A DNA stretch of 64,000 nt from Cladophialophora immunda (taxonomy: Eukaryota; Ascomycota; Eurotiomycetes; Chaetothyriales; Herpotrichiellaceae). Shown piece by piece: positions 1 through 10,305 of the stretch. A program made the position numbers and the translations under genes. The notes beneath the pieces are model-generated. The model did no database searches, was not told the origin of the DNA, and saw only the letters and a list, made by a program, of their open reading frames with translations. The DNA is taken from the NCBI RefSeq assembly GCF_000835495.1, contig NW_015622545.1, positions 992,001 to 1,056,000 of the forward strand, given 5' to 3'. Each line of letters begins with the position of its first letter. The stretch's first letter is position 1.

Positions 1-37
1 TGGGCAGGCGTTTCAACGGTCTTTGAACAGCACGAGC

Positions 38-691
38 ATGGACACAGAGTTCTACTGGGAAGGCCAGAGCGTGGATGTGGATGTGGGTGTGGAGGAAGAT
101 CCCGAGACGTTGCTCGCGTCCCTGAAGCCCTTTCCGACGCATCCGACGCGTCCGACGGAGAATGTCTATGACCCAGGCAAGTATCCCCACTGGCCCAAGC
201 CACCCAACTGGCCATGGGACTGGCCCGCGGACCCGACATCGTTGCCGGCTGGCCAGTCCCGGTGCGACCTCTGCCGCAGCCCGCCCTGCCGGTGCGCCGC
301 CGAACCTCAACGAGCCATGCCGCGCATCAAACACTTCGAGGGCCGTCGGGGCCTCCAGGCGGTGGCCAATGGCCTGGGCCAACTGGCGTACCGGGCGGAT
401 GGGGTGATCGGGGTCTTTGCCGCCGAGCTGATTCCTCTGGACACACGCCACCACGACGGATGGGCCCTCGAGCTGGTCCGGGACGACATCGGTGGAAGCG
501 TGTGTCAAGTCTACGCCCGGGACATGGGCAATTCCTTCCGGCTGCTGCTCAACACTGCTGCCCGCGAGTCCAACGCCAAATTTGCAAGCACGGTTGTCTC
601 GGGGAAGTGGCGGATCATGGTGGTCGCCACACGGGACATCTTGGACGGGGAGGAAATCACTGTTGCTGTCACTGATGGAACAGAGGGATAG
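38..691 (+). CDS. SET-domain-like protein, catalytic motif degenerate
   Basis: A 217-residue frame starting at the first ATG (38); an in-frame TTG lies at 23 and the gene could begin before the window. Residues 1-70 are acidic then Pro/Trp-rich. A small Cys cluster (CDLCRSPPCRC, residues 76-86) precedes a region matching SET domains: GVFAAELIP (125-133), CQVYARDMGN (156-165) and SGKWRIMVVATRDI (188-201) followed by GEEITV. SET proteins are usually lysine methyltransferases, but the NHxC motif expected near residue 172 reads NTAARESN, and the terminal Tyr after GEEITV is missing (AVTDG). I infer a SET fold without normal methyltransferase chemistry, or an early pseudogene. No intron is needed. 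A minisatellite starts 75 bases after the stop. Confidence 0.6.
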   Translation: MDTEFYWEGQSVDVDVGVEEDPETLLASLKPFPTHPTRPTENVYDPGKYPHWPKPPNWPWDWPADPTSLPAGQSRCDLCRSPPCRCAAEPQRAMPRIKHFEGRRGLQAVANGLGQLAYRADGVIGVFAAELIPLDTRHHDGWALELVRDDIGGSVCQVYARDMGNSFRLLLNTAARESNAKFASTVVSGKWRIMVVATRDILDGEEITVAVTDGTEG

Positions 692-765
692 GATCGGAGG
701 GGGATGCCTCGGCGTTAGCCATTGTTCTTCGTGAGGATGGAAGAGGGGCCGGCGTCACGCCCTCG

Positions 766-1415
766 CACATGTACATCGTTTTAGTTTGTCTTTATTGACC
801 GTATTTATCACGTTGGCCCACTCCGTCGCTCGCCCGCACATGTCCATTGTTTGAGTTTGCCTTTGTTGACCGTATTCATCACGCTCACTCACTGAGTCGC
901 TCGCCCGCACATGTCCATTGTTTGAGTTTGCCTTTATTGACCACGTTTATCACGTTGGCTCACTCAGTCGCGCGCCCGCACATGTCCATTGTTTGAGTTT
1001 GTCTTTATTGACAATATTTATCACGTTGGCCCGCTCCGTCGCTCGCCCGCCGCATGTACATTGTTTTAGTTTGCCTGTATTGATCACGTTGGCTCACTCA
1101 GTCGCGCGCCCGCACATGTACATTGTTTTTGTTTGTCTTTATTGACCGTATTTGTCACGTTGACTCACTCAGTCGCTCGCCCGCACATGTACATCGTTTT
1201 AGTTTGCCTTTATTGACCGTATTTATCACGTTGGCGCACTCAGTCGCTCGCCCGCACATGTACATTGTTTTAGTTTGCCTTCATTGACCATATTCATCAC
1301 GTTGGCCCACTCCGTCGCTCGCCCGCACATGTACATTGTTTGAGTTTGCCTTTATTGACTGTATTGACCGTATTTATCACGTTGGCTCACTCAGTCGCTC
1401 GCCCGCCGCATGTAT
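766..1415. repeat. 71-bp minisatellite, about nine units
   Basis: Units begin with CACATGTACATTG (or CGCATG) at 766, 837, 908, 979, 1051, 1113, 1184, 1255, 1326 and 1408. Most steps are exactly 71 bases; one unit is shortened to 62 and the last is lengthened by a small internal duplication. Each unit ends in GTCGCTCGCCCG. No convincing coding potential. Confidence 0.9.
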
Positions 1416-2330
1416 TGCACCGACTTGATTGAACAAGCATCTCTGGCGCATCACAAATCCCCCCGGCGTACCGGTTTCCCATAGAAGGCATGCCAGGACA
1501 CAACGATAGGCTGATGTCGGTATGTCTTGGCACGCAGCACCTGACCTGACCATCACCGCGGAGACACGTTTCGCCGACCACCGCCACAGAGACACACTCA
1601 CTCACCCATGTTAGCCGCGCTGCTGAGCCTTTGATGGGACAACTAACACAGTCAAGTAAAGATGACTGAACGTAGACTGATTCTAGAAACCCGAGTCCTA
1701 CTACACTAAAGATAATATTTATTATAAGTAACTCTGGCGCATCACAAATCCCCCCCGGCCTACAATAGTCGGACTATGCTCCAGAGGGCGCAAAAAGACA
1801 GCTGATGTCGGTATGTCTTGGCACGTAGTACCTGGCCCTTCCCGCCGAGTATCCTCCGGCCGGCGTTCTAGTGTATTAGTAGCCTAACCTTTTGACCTTT
1901 ATAACTTTTTCCCCAAAGGCCCAAAGGTTGCACACCCTCCCTGACCTGCCTTGCCTTGACACCCTCACTGCCTTACTGTAGCATCTGGTCCATCTGCACG
2001 TCGTCTGTGCTCGCGCATCGTGTATCGTGCATCGTGCCTCGGTCTCGCATATCGCCAACGTGATAGCGCCCTTGTGTGATGGCGTGCGGGCGTAGTTGTG
2101 TGTTTGGGTGCTGGCGTTATTATCGGAAATGAACTCCGTGGATTTAGATGTGAGCGTGCTTGTGGGTGTGGTTGCCGGCTAATTTCCATGAATTTGGGCA
2201 TCGGCGTGGTTGTTGGAGTTGATTTTCGGAGTTGATTGCCGTGGACTTGTTGTGGCGTCGGCGTGGTCGGCGGCGTGGTTGTCGGAGATGATTTCCGTGG
2301 CCGTGGCCGTGGCCTGTCCAGTGTGTTTTT
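1416..2330. repeat. Dispersed repeats, including a ~290-bp-spaced direct repeat
   Basis: The string CTGGCGCATCACAAATCC occurs at about 1442 and 1733, and GATGTCGGTATGTCTTGGC at about 1513 and 1804, giving a diverged direct repeat. From 1940 to 2310 there are minus-strand copies of elements seen elsewhere (45.7, 52.98 and, on plus, 6.8 and 19.75 kb): the GAGATGCTACAACAAGGC element and the GACGCCCACGGAAATCATC element. No gene recognised. Confidence 0.7.
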
Positions 2331-2394
2331 GCCTATGCTACCCTCTCTTCATGACCCCAAATCATGCTCAATGCACATAGAGCCCTCGTCGTCG

Positions 2395-2684
2395 TCGATA
2401 TGGCCCAGTAGTTCCTTGCGATCTGATCACTGCGATACCTCCAAGCACGCTGGCTCGTGTAGGAAGAGGGTGACGGTCTGCTCTTCGGAGTGTTTGGTTG
2501 CGGAGACCAGATGGGCGGCTTCTTCCAGGCGTCCAATGTCGACATTGTATCCTTGGATGTAGATGTAGATCAACTTGCAGACGGATTTCTTCTTCTGATA
2601 GCCATCCAGTTTCTCGCTCTTACAGTTCTGGCGGATGTTGGCGAGGTCTTTGTTGATTCTCTTCTCCTCCAGTTCTCTCGGCCG
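2395..2684 (-). pseudogene. AP-2 complex subunit alpha N-terminal fragment (copy a)
   Basis: Read on the minus strand this stretch gives RELEEKRINKDLANIR, then DGYQKKKSVCKLIYIYIQ, GYNVDIG, LVSATKHSEEQ and VTLFLHE. These match in order the conserved N-terminus of the alpha (large) subunit of the AP-2 clathrin adaptor, which links endocytic cargo to clathrin at the plasma membrane. Only about 90 residues of a roughly 900-residue protein are present and a stop follows the LFLHE motif, so this is a fragment. It lies in repetitive DNA; related copies are at 6.26, 10.7 and 15.4 kb. Confidence 0.65.
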
Positions 2685-2689
2685 GCCCT

Positions 2690-3110
2690 GTGGTTGCCAG
2701 CACCAAGCATATCAACTGCTGCGACTGGGCAGAGTCCGCCTGGGGTGCGATGCCATCGAGGAGTCGTCGTCAAGCCGCATGTATCGGCGGTGGCCAAGGA
2801 CCTATGCTTAACTCGGCCGTTTTCTCCGCGTCAAGCAAGAGATGGACAGGTTTGAAGTTTCTCTCCATCTTGCTGCGGCAGCTGGTGGGATCTTGCTCGG
2901 GCTTGGTTGGAAGCGTGATCATTCCAGTATCGAGGCCGTCCAGTCTGCAAGTTTGGAGATTTGCGAGCAAGGGTGTGTGCAAACGGCCCAAGGTTTTCCC
3001 TGGCAAAGCCCACATAGGCCAGCCACGTAGGTTGGTGCGAGACGTGCAGAGGGAGGGCGTTGGATAACCAACCATTCTCGATCATCTCGCATCGCGTCCC
3101 ATCTGTCAAT
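2690..3110. repeat. Dispersed repeat that travels beside AP-2 alpha fragments
   Basis: Contains GGTGGCCAAGGACCTATGC and a block reading ERNFKPVHLLLDAEK on the minus strand. Both recur at 15640-15960, and the first at 9400-9560. In two of three cases an AP-2 alpha fragment lies alongside. Function unknown. Confidence 0.65.
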
Positions 3111-3329
3111 GCTTCACCAAGGCGAGTGACAGGATCGAACAAAGAAAAGTCCAGTACAGCACAGCACAGCCCAGTCAATCAGTGAATGGGATCGACAATA
3201 AAACAAAGCAAAACAAAGCAAAACACTGCACTGACTGCGCTGGATTGACAATATTCACCCCGACATCATTCACACCATGTCCCGCGGGGTAGATAAAGGT
3301 GTCGGGGTATTGATTGTATGCCCCGTCTG

Positions 3330-4115
3330 TGAACTGGGGGTGGACTGCTTGACTTCGCTAGACTGCTTGACTGCTTGACTGCTTGACTGCGTTACGGTAC
3401 TGTGCGGGAGCCTTTGGGCTGAACAGCGGAGAGCAGCACAGAGCAGCGTAGCATAGAGCAGGCAGAGCAGAGCAGGGCATACCAGAGCAGGCATAGCAGA
3501 CCAGGCAGAGGAGCCCGCAAGGCCTGGACCATGGTCAAGACTATCGACGGCAGTGCGAGACCGCATGATTGTCGAGGCCAGGTGCCATGTGCCAGATGCC
3601 AGATGCCAGATGCCAGATGCAGGGCATTGATGTCTCGAGAGGACTTGGATCGAGAAGACACCATCTCGCCTCGTCGTCGATGTAATATCGTAGATCTGTC
3701 CATTCGTCTCCCACTTGATATCCTTCTCTTTTGCATTGCTCGAATCCTTCTCTTTTGCATTACTGGAATCCTTCTCTTTTGCAGTCCTTGCTTGGATCCT
3801 TCTCTTTTGCAGTGCTTGGATCCGGCTCGCCGCAGAGCAGGGCATAGCAGACCAGGGTAGAGGAGGCTGGGCAGCCAGAGGAGCCAGAGCAGAGCAGGGC
3901 GGACCAGGCTGAGCAGCCAGAGCAGGATATATCAGGGCAGACCAGGCTGCTGAGGAGGAAGAGCAGGGCATAGCATGGCAGAGCAGACCAGGCTGAGCCA
4001 GGGAGAGTAGGCAGAGAGTAGGGTATAGTAGAGCAACGCATGGTAGAGCAGGCCAGAGCAGCCAGAGCAGCCAGAGTAGGGCAGACTCAGCAGGTAGAGC
4101 AGAAGAGGGTGCCAA
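3330..4115. repeat. CAGAGCAGG-type satellite with internal ~24-bp array
   Basis: Low-complexity DNA built from GCAGAGCAGGGC-like words. At 3720-3830 a roughly 24-bp unit (CTTCTCTTTTGCATTACTGG...) repeats four to five times. A minus-strand frame is open across most of it, encoding Ala/Leu/Ser-rich and NAKEKDSS-like repeats; I read this as a compositional artefact. Similar satellites lie at 16.6-16.85, 48.9-49.3 and 55.2 kb. Confidence 0.75.
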
Positions 4116-4379
4116 TGAATGCTACCAGCTTCGGCTCAAGGGGCCCCAAGCAACAAGACGTTCGAGGCTGCTCCCAACTGGGCTAGGACCACCATTCCAG
4201 GCCACCCCAGGACAGTAGTCCCGAGAACAGTGCCAGAGTGGGTCTGCGCCAGGAAAAATGCTTGGAATGTGCGAGTGCCCTTCTCCCTCTACCATCTTGC
4301 CCTCTACCATCTTGCCTTCTTGCCTTCTGCCCTCTACCATCTACCCTCTGCCCTCTGCCCTCTACGTTCTACATCTCCA

Positions 4380-5455
4380 GGAGAAAGTCTTCCTCGTCTC
4401 GCTGACGCCGGAATTCTGCTCGATTGTGGAGTATACAAGGACAACAACTGCGGACGTGCCCAGCCCACTGTTACTTGCTCCTTGTGTGGTGAGGAGGGTC
4501 ATCGTGCTCGTGACTGTGGCCAAACGAAGACTAACACAATGCTGTAGGGCTGTCCAAACAAGGAGATTCGATTCGAGCCTGACGAAGGCCATCTGGCTTG
4601 AGATCGTGCTCAGCCTCAGCCTCGAAAGACGACTTGCAACATCCGCAACGAGGAAGCTCATCTGCAACGAGGAAGGCCATCTGGTTCGAAAGATGACTTG
4701 CAAGACCTGCCTCAGCATCGACTTGCAACACCTACCTCAGCCTTGAAAGAGAACTTGCAATACCTACAACGAGGAAGGCCATCTTCAACGAGGCAACATC
4801 TACAACAAAGCAACTTCTGCAACGCGGAAGGCCATCTGGGTCGAGATTGCCCTCAGCCTCGACTGCAACGGGACCATCTGGCTTGAGATTGTCCCCAGTC
4901 TCGAAAGATGACTTGCAACATCTGCACAGCCTCGACTTGCAACATCTATACGGCAACGAGGAAGGTCATCTACAACGAGGAAGGCCATCTACAACAAGGC
5001 AACATCTACAATAAGGTAACATCTGCAACAAGGAAGACCATCTGGCCCAACATTGCCCTCAGCCTCAGTGTCTTGTCCCCAGCCTCAGCCTCGAAAGACG
5101 ACTTGCAACACCTACCTCCGCCTTGAAAGGTCACTTGCAACTTGTGCAACAAGGAAGACCATCTGCAATGAGGCAACATCTGCAACGAGGAAGGCTATCA
5201 GCCTCGACTTACAGTACCTACCTCAGCCTCGAAAGATCGCTTGCGAATTCTGCAACGAGGAAGACCATCTGCAGGAGAAAGGCCATCTGGCTTGAAATTG
5301 TCCCCAGTCTCGAAAGATGACTTGCAACATCGGCACTGCAACGAGGATGGCCATCTGCACAGCAACGAGGAAGACCACCTACAACGAGGAAGACCATCTG
5401 GCTCGAGATTGTCCCCAGCCTCGACTGCAACGAGGAAGGCCATCTAGCTCGCGTG
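4380..5455 (+). pseudogene. Multi-CCHC zinc-knuckle gene, degenerate copy (1)
   Basis: The 5' part reads LPRLADAGI, then CSLCGEEGHRARDC, which fits fungal multi-zinc-knuckle nucleic-acid-binding proteins of the CNBP/Gis2/Byr3 kind. It then becomes a long array of diverged 40-60-bp units encoding pieces of C-x2-C-x4-H-x4-C knuckles (CNEEGHL, RDCPQPRK). The frame shifts repeatedly and many units lack a cysteine, so no continuous protein is possible. The array has far more knuckles than the usual seven or so, implying internal amplification. It ends in CTCGCGTGAGT, resembling a splice donor shared with other copies. Confidence 0.7.
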
Positions 5456-5574
5456 AGTCTCCATTCTCTCTTTGGACCTTAGCTGTCCGTTCTGCTGATG
5501 TGCCCCATAGCTGCAAACGATGCCCACCATTCAATAGGCCGATCGTCCCACGAACCATGGCAGAGATTGTTCAA

Positions 5575-5775
5575 ATATACAGCATGAACTGTGAAAGAGA
5601 TGGATACTTGATAGATACTTGACCCTGGGGCAAATATACACAACAAACTGTGAAAGAGATGGGTACTTGATGGATACTTGATGGATACTTGTCCCTGGGG
5701 CAAATATGCAGGACGAACTGTGAAAGAGATGGATACTTGATGGATACTTGATGGATACTTCTCCCTGAGGCAACG
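5575..5775. repeat. GATGGATACTTGA tandem repeat
   Basis: Several tandem units containing ACTGTGAAAGAGATGG and one to three copies of ATACTTGATGG, each ending near CCCTGGGGCAAATATAC. The same array follows other zinc-knuckle arrays at 12.76, 13.9 and 18.2-18.47 kb, and in reverse at 47.1-47.33 kb. Confidence 0.8.
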
Positions 5776-6254
5776 GCTACCACAGTTCATCCAGAGGCAT
5801 CCTTATACCCACCCCAGCACCGCCCAGACTGCCGATGCACCACCACCCCCGACAAATGGCTGTATATCGAACGAGATCGGACGAGGCTGGCCAGATCAGA
5901 TCTTGCTTCCTCCAAAGGCGACTACAGACTCAAGCACCTGGCGACTCCGTACCTCCACTTTGGACAGTATCAAGCGACGAACTCGAATACGGCGGTTTGG
6001 CGGCGGCTGGCCGACGTGGTTGACCCGCGAGAGGAGGGAGAATATCTGCCGCCGCCCACCACCGCAGTATGAATCGACCCAAGACACAGCCATACAAGAT
6101 CTGCCGCCTCACGATGGGAGTTCAGATGGTGAGAGAGGCGAACGCACCGCCGCCGGTTCCAGAGCTCCGCCATTGCAACGGCTGAAAGACCTCACCTCCA
6201 CCGCTAGTATATACAACTTGACGACGACGATAACTCCTCCTCCATGGTACCCTG

Positions 6255-6600
6255 AGCTTATTGCCGGCGGTCTTGTCCAGTTCATCCTCCCCAACCTTCG
6301 AAATACCCAGGCGAGAGAACTGAAGGAGAAGAGAATCAACAAAGACCTCGCCAACATCCGCCAGAAATCCAAGAGCGAGAAATTGGATGGCTACCAGAAG
6401 AAGAAATCGGACTGCAATGTCGACATTGGACACACCCGGAAATGATCTCCGCAACCAAACACTCCGAAAAGCAGACCGTCACCCTCTTCCTACACGAGCA
6501 GCGCCGCATGCTTGGACGTTCGCAGTGATGCGATCGCAAGGAGCTACTTGGCCACATCGACTGCGACAAGGGACGGGCTTCATGTCAGATTAGGCATGAT
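6255..6600 (+). pseudogene. AP-2 complex subunit alpha N-terminal fragment (copy b)
   Basis: Plus-strand reading GGLVQFILPNLRNTQAREL continues into KEKRINKDLANIRQKSKSEK and DGYQKKK, matching the start of AP-2 alpha (family consensus begins MRGLVQFI). The segment encoding VCKLLYIYIQGY has been deleted, and the remainder (NVDIG, then the TKHSEKQ and LFLHE region) follows out of frame. It sits inside composite repeat copy 1, after the GATGGATACTTGA array. This copy keeps the most 5' part of the gene. Confidence 0.65.
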
Positions 6601-6870
6601 GGGTCGTGAAGAGAGACAAACACACGCAAAAGGCCACGCCGACGGCCACGGAAATCATCTCCGACAGCCACGCCGACAGCCACGCCGATGCCCAAGTCTG
6701 CGGAGATCATTTCCGACAACGATACCATCACGCCATCACATTGGCGACACGACATGCGGGCTGCACGATATGCGAGACCAATGCGCGGGCATAGACGGCA
6801 TGCAGATCCACGAGATGCTACAACAAGGCGGTGAGGGTGTTATGTCAAGTCATGTCAAGTCAAGTCAGTG
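6600..6870. repeat. GACGCCGACGG array and CAACAAGGC element
   Basis: Short units such as ACGCCGACAGCCACG with GGAAATCATCTCCGAC, then GCATGCAGATCCACGAGATG and CTACAACAAGGCGGTGAGG followed by TCAAGTCATG repeats. Counterparts on the same strand at 19.5-19.8 kb and inverted at 1.95-2.3, 45.7-45.98 and 52.98-53.2 kb. Confidence 0.75.
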
Positions 6871-7840
6871 AGGGTGTGTGCAACTTTTTTCCCAAAGCCC
6901 ACGCCCAAGTCGCCCAAGTCAAAAAGTGGTCCAGGAGCCAAAGTTGGGCCATCAACACTCTCGAGCGCAGGCCAGCGCCGGCCAGGGGGCACCCGACAGG
7001 CACTCACCGGCACTCCCAGGATTTAGACTTTGCACTGCTCGCCGGCGCTCCTGGGAATTTAGGCTTTGTGCTCGAGAGGCACCCAGCACCCAGTACCCAG
7101 GCACGCCGGAAAACACTTCCAGAATTTGAACTTTGGCTCGACGCCCAGCACCCGGCACCCAGCAGCGCAGTCAGTCAGTGAGTGAGTGATCGAGCGAGTG
7201 GGCGAGTGAGCGGATAGGACGAAGGGCACTGTAGAGTTAGCTGGGGTCGGCACCAGAGAGGGTTCACTCATACCATTGCGGCTGGTTTCAAGACCGACAC
7301 GAATATCGGGATCCTGTTTGACATGTGCAACCCCGAGATTGCTTACCCCGACGTTGCTTGCCCCGTCTGTTCTGGCCCCGTGTGCCCCGACGTTGTGTGT
7401 GCCCCGTATGTAAACTCTGATTGTGCGAACTCCCAAAGACAAGGAAAGGGGTGGTGGTGTCAAATAGGTCGTATGGACAAAGAACATCGTGGTTTGGGTC
7501 GGACGCTGAATGAATGTCTTTGAGAGTATGCGTCATTGTCAGTCAATCATTGGACTGAGGGAGTTCAGTGTGCACCGTAGTCAGTGCCAGGGCAGTATAG
7601 GCCGTGAGTGAGTGTGTCTGCGTTAAGACAAAGTCAGGCCAAGGCGGCGAGGCTGTGAGTGCCCACCTAGCGCCAAGGACAAGTTCGAATTCCAGGAGTG
7701 CCTTTTCCTCTGCCTTCCCCCTCTGCCTTCTCACTCTTCCTTCTCCCTCTTCCTTCTCACTCTACCTTCTCACTCTCCTCTACCCTTTACCCTCTCCTCC
7801 ACCTTCTTCCAACCACTCTAGTACTTCCGTACTATATATA
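6870..7840. repeat. Mixed dispersed repeats
   Basis: 6950-7200 is rich in GGCACCCAGCACCC and AACTTTGGCTCG words also found at 12.0, 19.95 and 45.5 kb. 7250-7540 carries AAACCAGCCGCAATGG-type sequence and CGGGGCACACGGGGCC-type words shared with 13.1, 14.6-14.9 and 18.7 kb. 7690-7800 is a CT-rich CTCTTCCTTCTCACTC tract. No supported gene. Confidence 0.6.
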
Positions 7841-7844
7841 AAAA

Positions 7845-8345
7845 CAATTCGCCTCTCAGCAGGCCAAGCGTTCGTGTCTGTGGCCAGGAGCGTAAGCGTG
7901 GTGGCCGTGCTTGCAAGATTTGCGAGTCCGAGGAACACTTGGCAAAGGTGTGTCCTGTCTCTGTTGCATCTGCGGCCAAACCAAGACTGACATGATGTCG
8001 AAGGACTGTCCGAACAAGGAGATCTGAGCCTGTCGCAACGTGGCGGCCGTGCTTGCAAGATTTGCGAGTTCGAGGAACACTTGGCAAAGGTGTGTCCTGT
8101 CCCTGCTGCATCGGTGGCCAAACTCAGACTGACTTGATGCCGTAGGATTGACCGTCTCGTGAGAAGAGAACATGGCGGGTGGTGACGAGGACCACATGGC
8201 GAAGGATTGCCCTGCTCGTGAGAAGAGAACTTGCCGCAACTGTGGAGCCGAAGACCATCTGGCTCGAGATTGTCCTGAGCCTCGAAAGACGACTTGCCAT
8301 GTCCGCAACGAGGAAGGCCATATGGCTCGACATTGCCATACACTT
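7845..8345 (+). pseudogene. Multi-CCHC zinc-knuckle gene, degenerate copy (2)
   Basis: Starts with two diverged tandem units encoding CICGQTKTDMMSKDCPNKEI and its duplicate. It then gives GDEDHMAKDCP, CRNCGAEDHLARDCPEPRK and CHVRNEEGHMARHC, the best-preserved knuckles in the window. The spacing C-x2-C-x4-H-x4-C is intact in CRNCGAEDHLARDC. Frameshifts and stops upstream exclude a full-length protein, though the frame from about 8172 is open for some 100 codons. Same parental gene as the copies at 4.4, 17.2, 47.4 and 54.2 kb. Confidence 0.65.
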
Positions 8346-9400
8346 CAGAAGGGATTGCGGGAGGAGCAGGTGCTCGGCCATGGATGCCGTCGGTGTACCA
8401 CACACAACCAGCTTAGAGGCCGTTTACACCGGTTATGCATTGTACACTGGCAAATCTCCCAAAACTTGCACATCTAAGCACCTGCAAACCTACAGCCGTC
8501 TCTTGCTCTCTTCCTCTCTTGCTCTCTTACTCTCTTACCGACTTGAAACCCGTATTCCGGCACTGTTACTAGGATTACGGTCCTCGCCTAGTTGGCAGCC
8601 TCCAACGTCTTGTCTCTCGGGGCCCTTTGGCTGAAGCTATTTAGCGGCCCATTCTGTCCTCCTGCTAAATCCCAACATCTTGTCTCTTGGAGTCCTTCAG
8701 CTCAAGCTGGTAAGCATTGGCAGCCTCCTCTGTCCTGCTATGTTTCCAAGAGGGGGCAAAGGATGTTTTTGAGGCCGATAGTCCAGCGTCGGCCTCTGCA
8801 AGAGGACTCTGGGAAGCACGGGTAGGCTGATGGCGCTGGGAAAAAGTGCTTTTCGGCAGAAACAACTCGATTAGTGCTGATATGATGTTCCAGAACCCTT
8901 CACTCTCGTCGTCGACCCCAAGGCCCCAGCCGTACGAGCACGTCTATCGAAGCATCCACCAAACACCCTTTTCTGTTCAGTAAAAGCCACTTGTTTTGAC
9001 ATCGCCTCACCGGGTTACTTCACAATCATGACGGGAAAGAAGCTGGACATGCCGCACTGCTTTAGGAAATCGCTACGGCATTTGATCAATATAACCATCT
9101 CACACACGAGGCAGAAGACATGCGGAAACATCTCTTCCGCGCCGATGGAGCAAGTGACAAACAAAACTAATAGTAACTCGATGACAACCTCAGTCTACCG
9201 ATCCAGCCTGCAAGCTGAATGCTAGAGCCTCGCTTTGTGGCTGAATCATTCTTGACTCCGGTAAGCCCTTGAAGTTACCAGGCCGTGGGCAATGTTGACA
9301 CAATGCAGTTCGACTAGATTGGAAGTGTTTGACAACATCAAAAGTACAAGAGCCGCAGATCGGGCTCGAACGTCATGTTCGCTCGACGGAAGAAGTCACC
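8346..9400. other. Mostly unrecognised sequence with short repeat pieces
   Basis: 8590-8720 has two copies of the CAACGTCTTGTCTCTTGG element that recurs at 9.81, 16.88 (inverted) and 48.83 kb. 8860-9290 is less repetitive than its surroundings. It contains a 65-codon frame from ATG 9028 to 9225 with no recognisable motif; a different frame there reads FDQYNHLTHEAEDMRKHLF, hinting at another broken gene. Confidence 0.4.
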
Positions 9401-9560
9401 GCTCCAAGGACCTATGCTTGACTCGGCCCTTTTCTCCGCGTCGACACTCCCTACCGCGTTTGGAAGTCCTGCTATCGCTGGCGCCGGAAGGCACCGTGAG
9501 GCCTGGAAGCGGGATCATTCCAGTATCGAGACCGTGCCGTCTGCAAGCTGGGAGGTTTGC
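9395..9560. repeat. Dispersed GGACCTATGC segment, copy 2
   Basis: Shares AAGGACCTATGCTTGACTCG, GGCGCCGGAAGGCACC and GCGGGATCATTCCAGTATCG with 15655-15785 and, partly, 2795-2945. No AP-2 alpha piece is adjacent here; the nearest is at 10.7 kb. Confidence 0.65.
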
Positions 9561-9769
9561 AAGCACGGGCGTGTGCATAGAATCAATGGATGCCTGTACG
9601 GAATTGATACTGGTACATGCGAACGGCCTCATCGTGATCAATGCCCCGTCAAGACAGAAGGAGATCAAGCAGGAGGAGGAATACAACCTCGAAGGTATTA
9701 CCTTGGAAATGGTACGGTCGGACATTCCAGACCGGCCCATCCCTTTACCACCCTGCAGACTGACGTGTG

Positions 9770-10300
9770 AATGTCTGCTTGCTTCTCAAGCGCGACGAGT
9801 TTGGCCAACGTCTTGTCTCTTGGGGTCCTTCAACCGACGCTGGGAGCGTTGGCACCCCCTTCTGCACTGCCCTACTCTACCTACTCAGCCTGGTGTGCCT
9901 TGGTCTCCTCTGGTCTGCCCAAAGGTTCCGCACAGCACCGCAGCGCCGTCAACCAGTTCAGCGCAGTCAGTGCGCCACCATCTATCGTTCCAACATCTCT
10001 ACTCTTCTTTTTGCGAAGGTGTGTTTGTCCCGTTCAATATACTGCCTGATGACGACGACGAGCTAGCTGCCACCACCGCTTGTTTTGTCGTTCTCTTGAC
10101 ATTCGAGACCATATGGAAGAAATCTTGTGAAAGATGGGATCGACGGAAAGGCAAACCCCCCCCCCCCCAAAAGCCTCTCACGATCACAGGAGGAAAACGA
10201 TTCTGGAGCACATATCTAACCATTAACTCCTACTTAGACCGTCGATCCAGTGGACTGGCTCTCTTGCGTTCATCCTCCTCGAATACACCCTAGACATCAG
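9770..10300. other. Dispersed element then unrecognised sequence
   Basis: 9800-9930 holds the CCAACGTCTTGTCTCTTGGG element and CTGCTCTACC-type words. 10140-10300 contains a 13-base C run and then sequence resembling 14045-14090 (AAGCCTGTCACGGTCACAGG). A long plus frame (9292-10293) crosses all of this and appears to be mosaic. Confidence 0.4.
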
Positions 10301-10305
10301 CCAAA

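Larger units (their letters stand above)
3270..7200 (+). repeat. Composite repeat unit, copy 1 (plus)
   Basis: Order along the plus strand: CAGAGCAGGG satellite, GGCCCCAAG element, zinc-knuckle array, GATGGATACTTGA repeats, AP-2 alpha fragment, GACGCCGACGG-type array, GATGCTACAACAAGGC element, then CACCCAGCACCCAG repeats. Much the same order appears inverted at 45.4-49.35 kb at nearly the same length (3.9 kb), with shorter copies at 16.6-20.0 kb and, inverted, 52.9-55.3 kb. No transposase, reverse transcriptase or terminal repeat was found. Confidence 0.65.

Noticed and set aside
3270..4115. Minus-strand Ala/Leu-rich frame of 281 codons resembling a membrane protein
   Set aside because: Encoded by a simple satellite; hydrophobic residues come from GCTCTGC words.
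9292..10293. Plus-strand frame of 333 codons
   Set aside because: Runs through three separate dispersed repeat pieces and shows no consistent domain; treated as mosaic.
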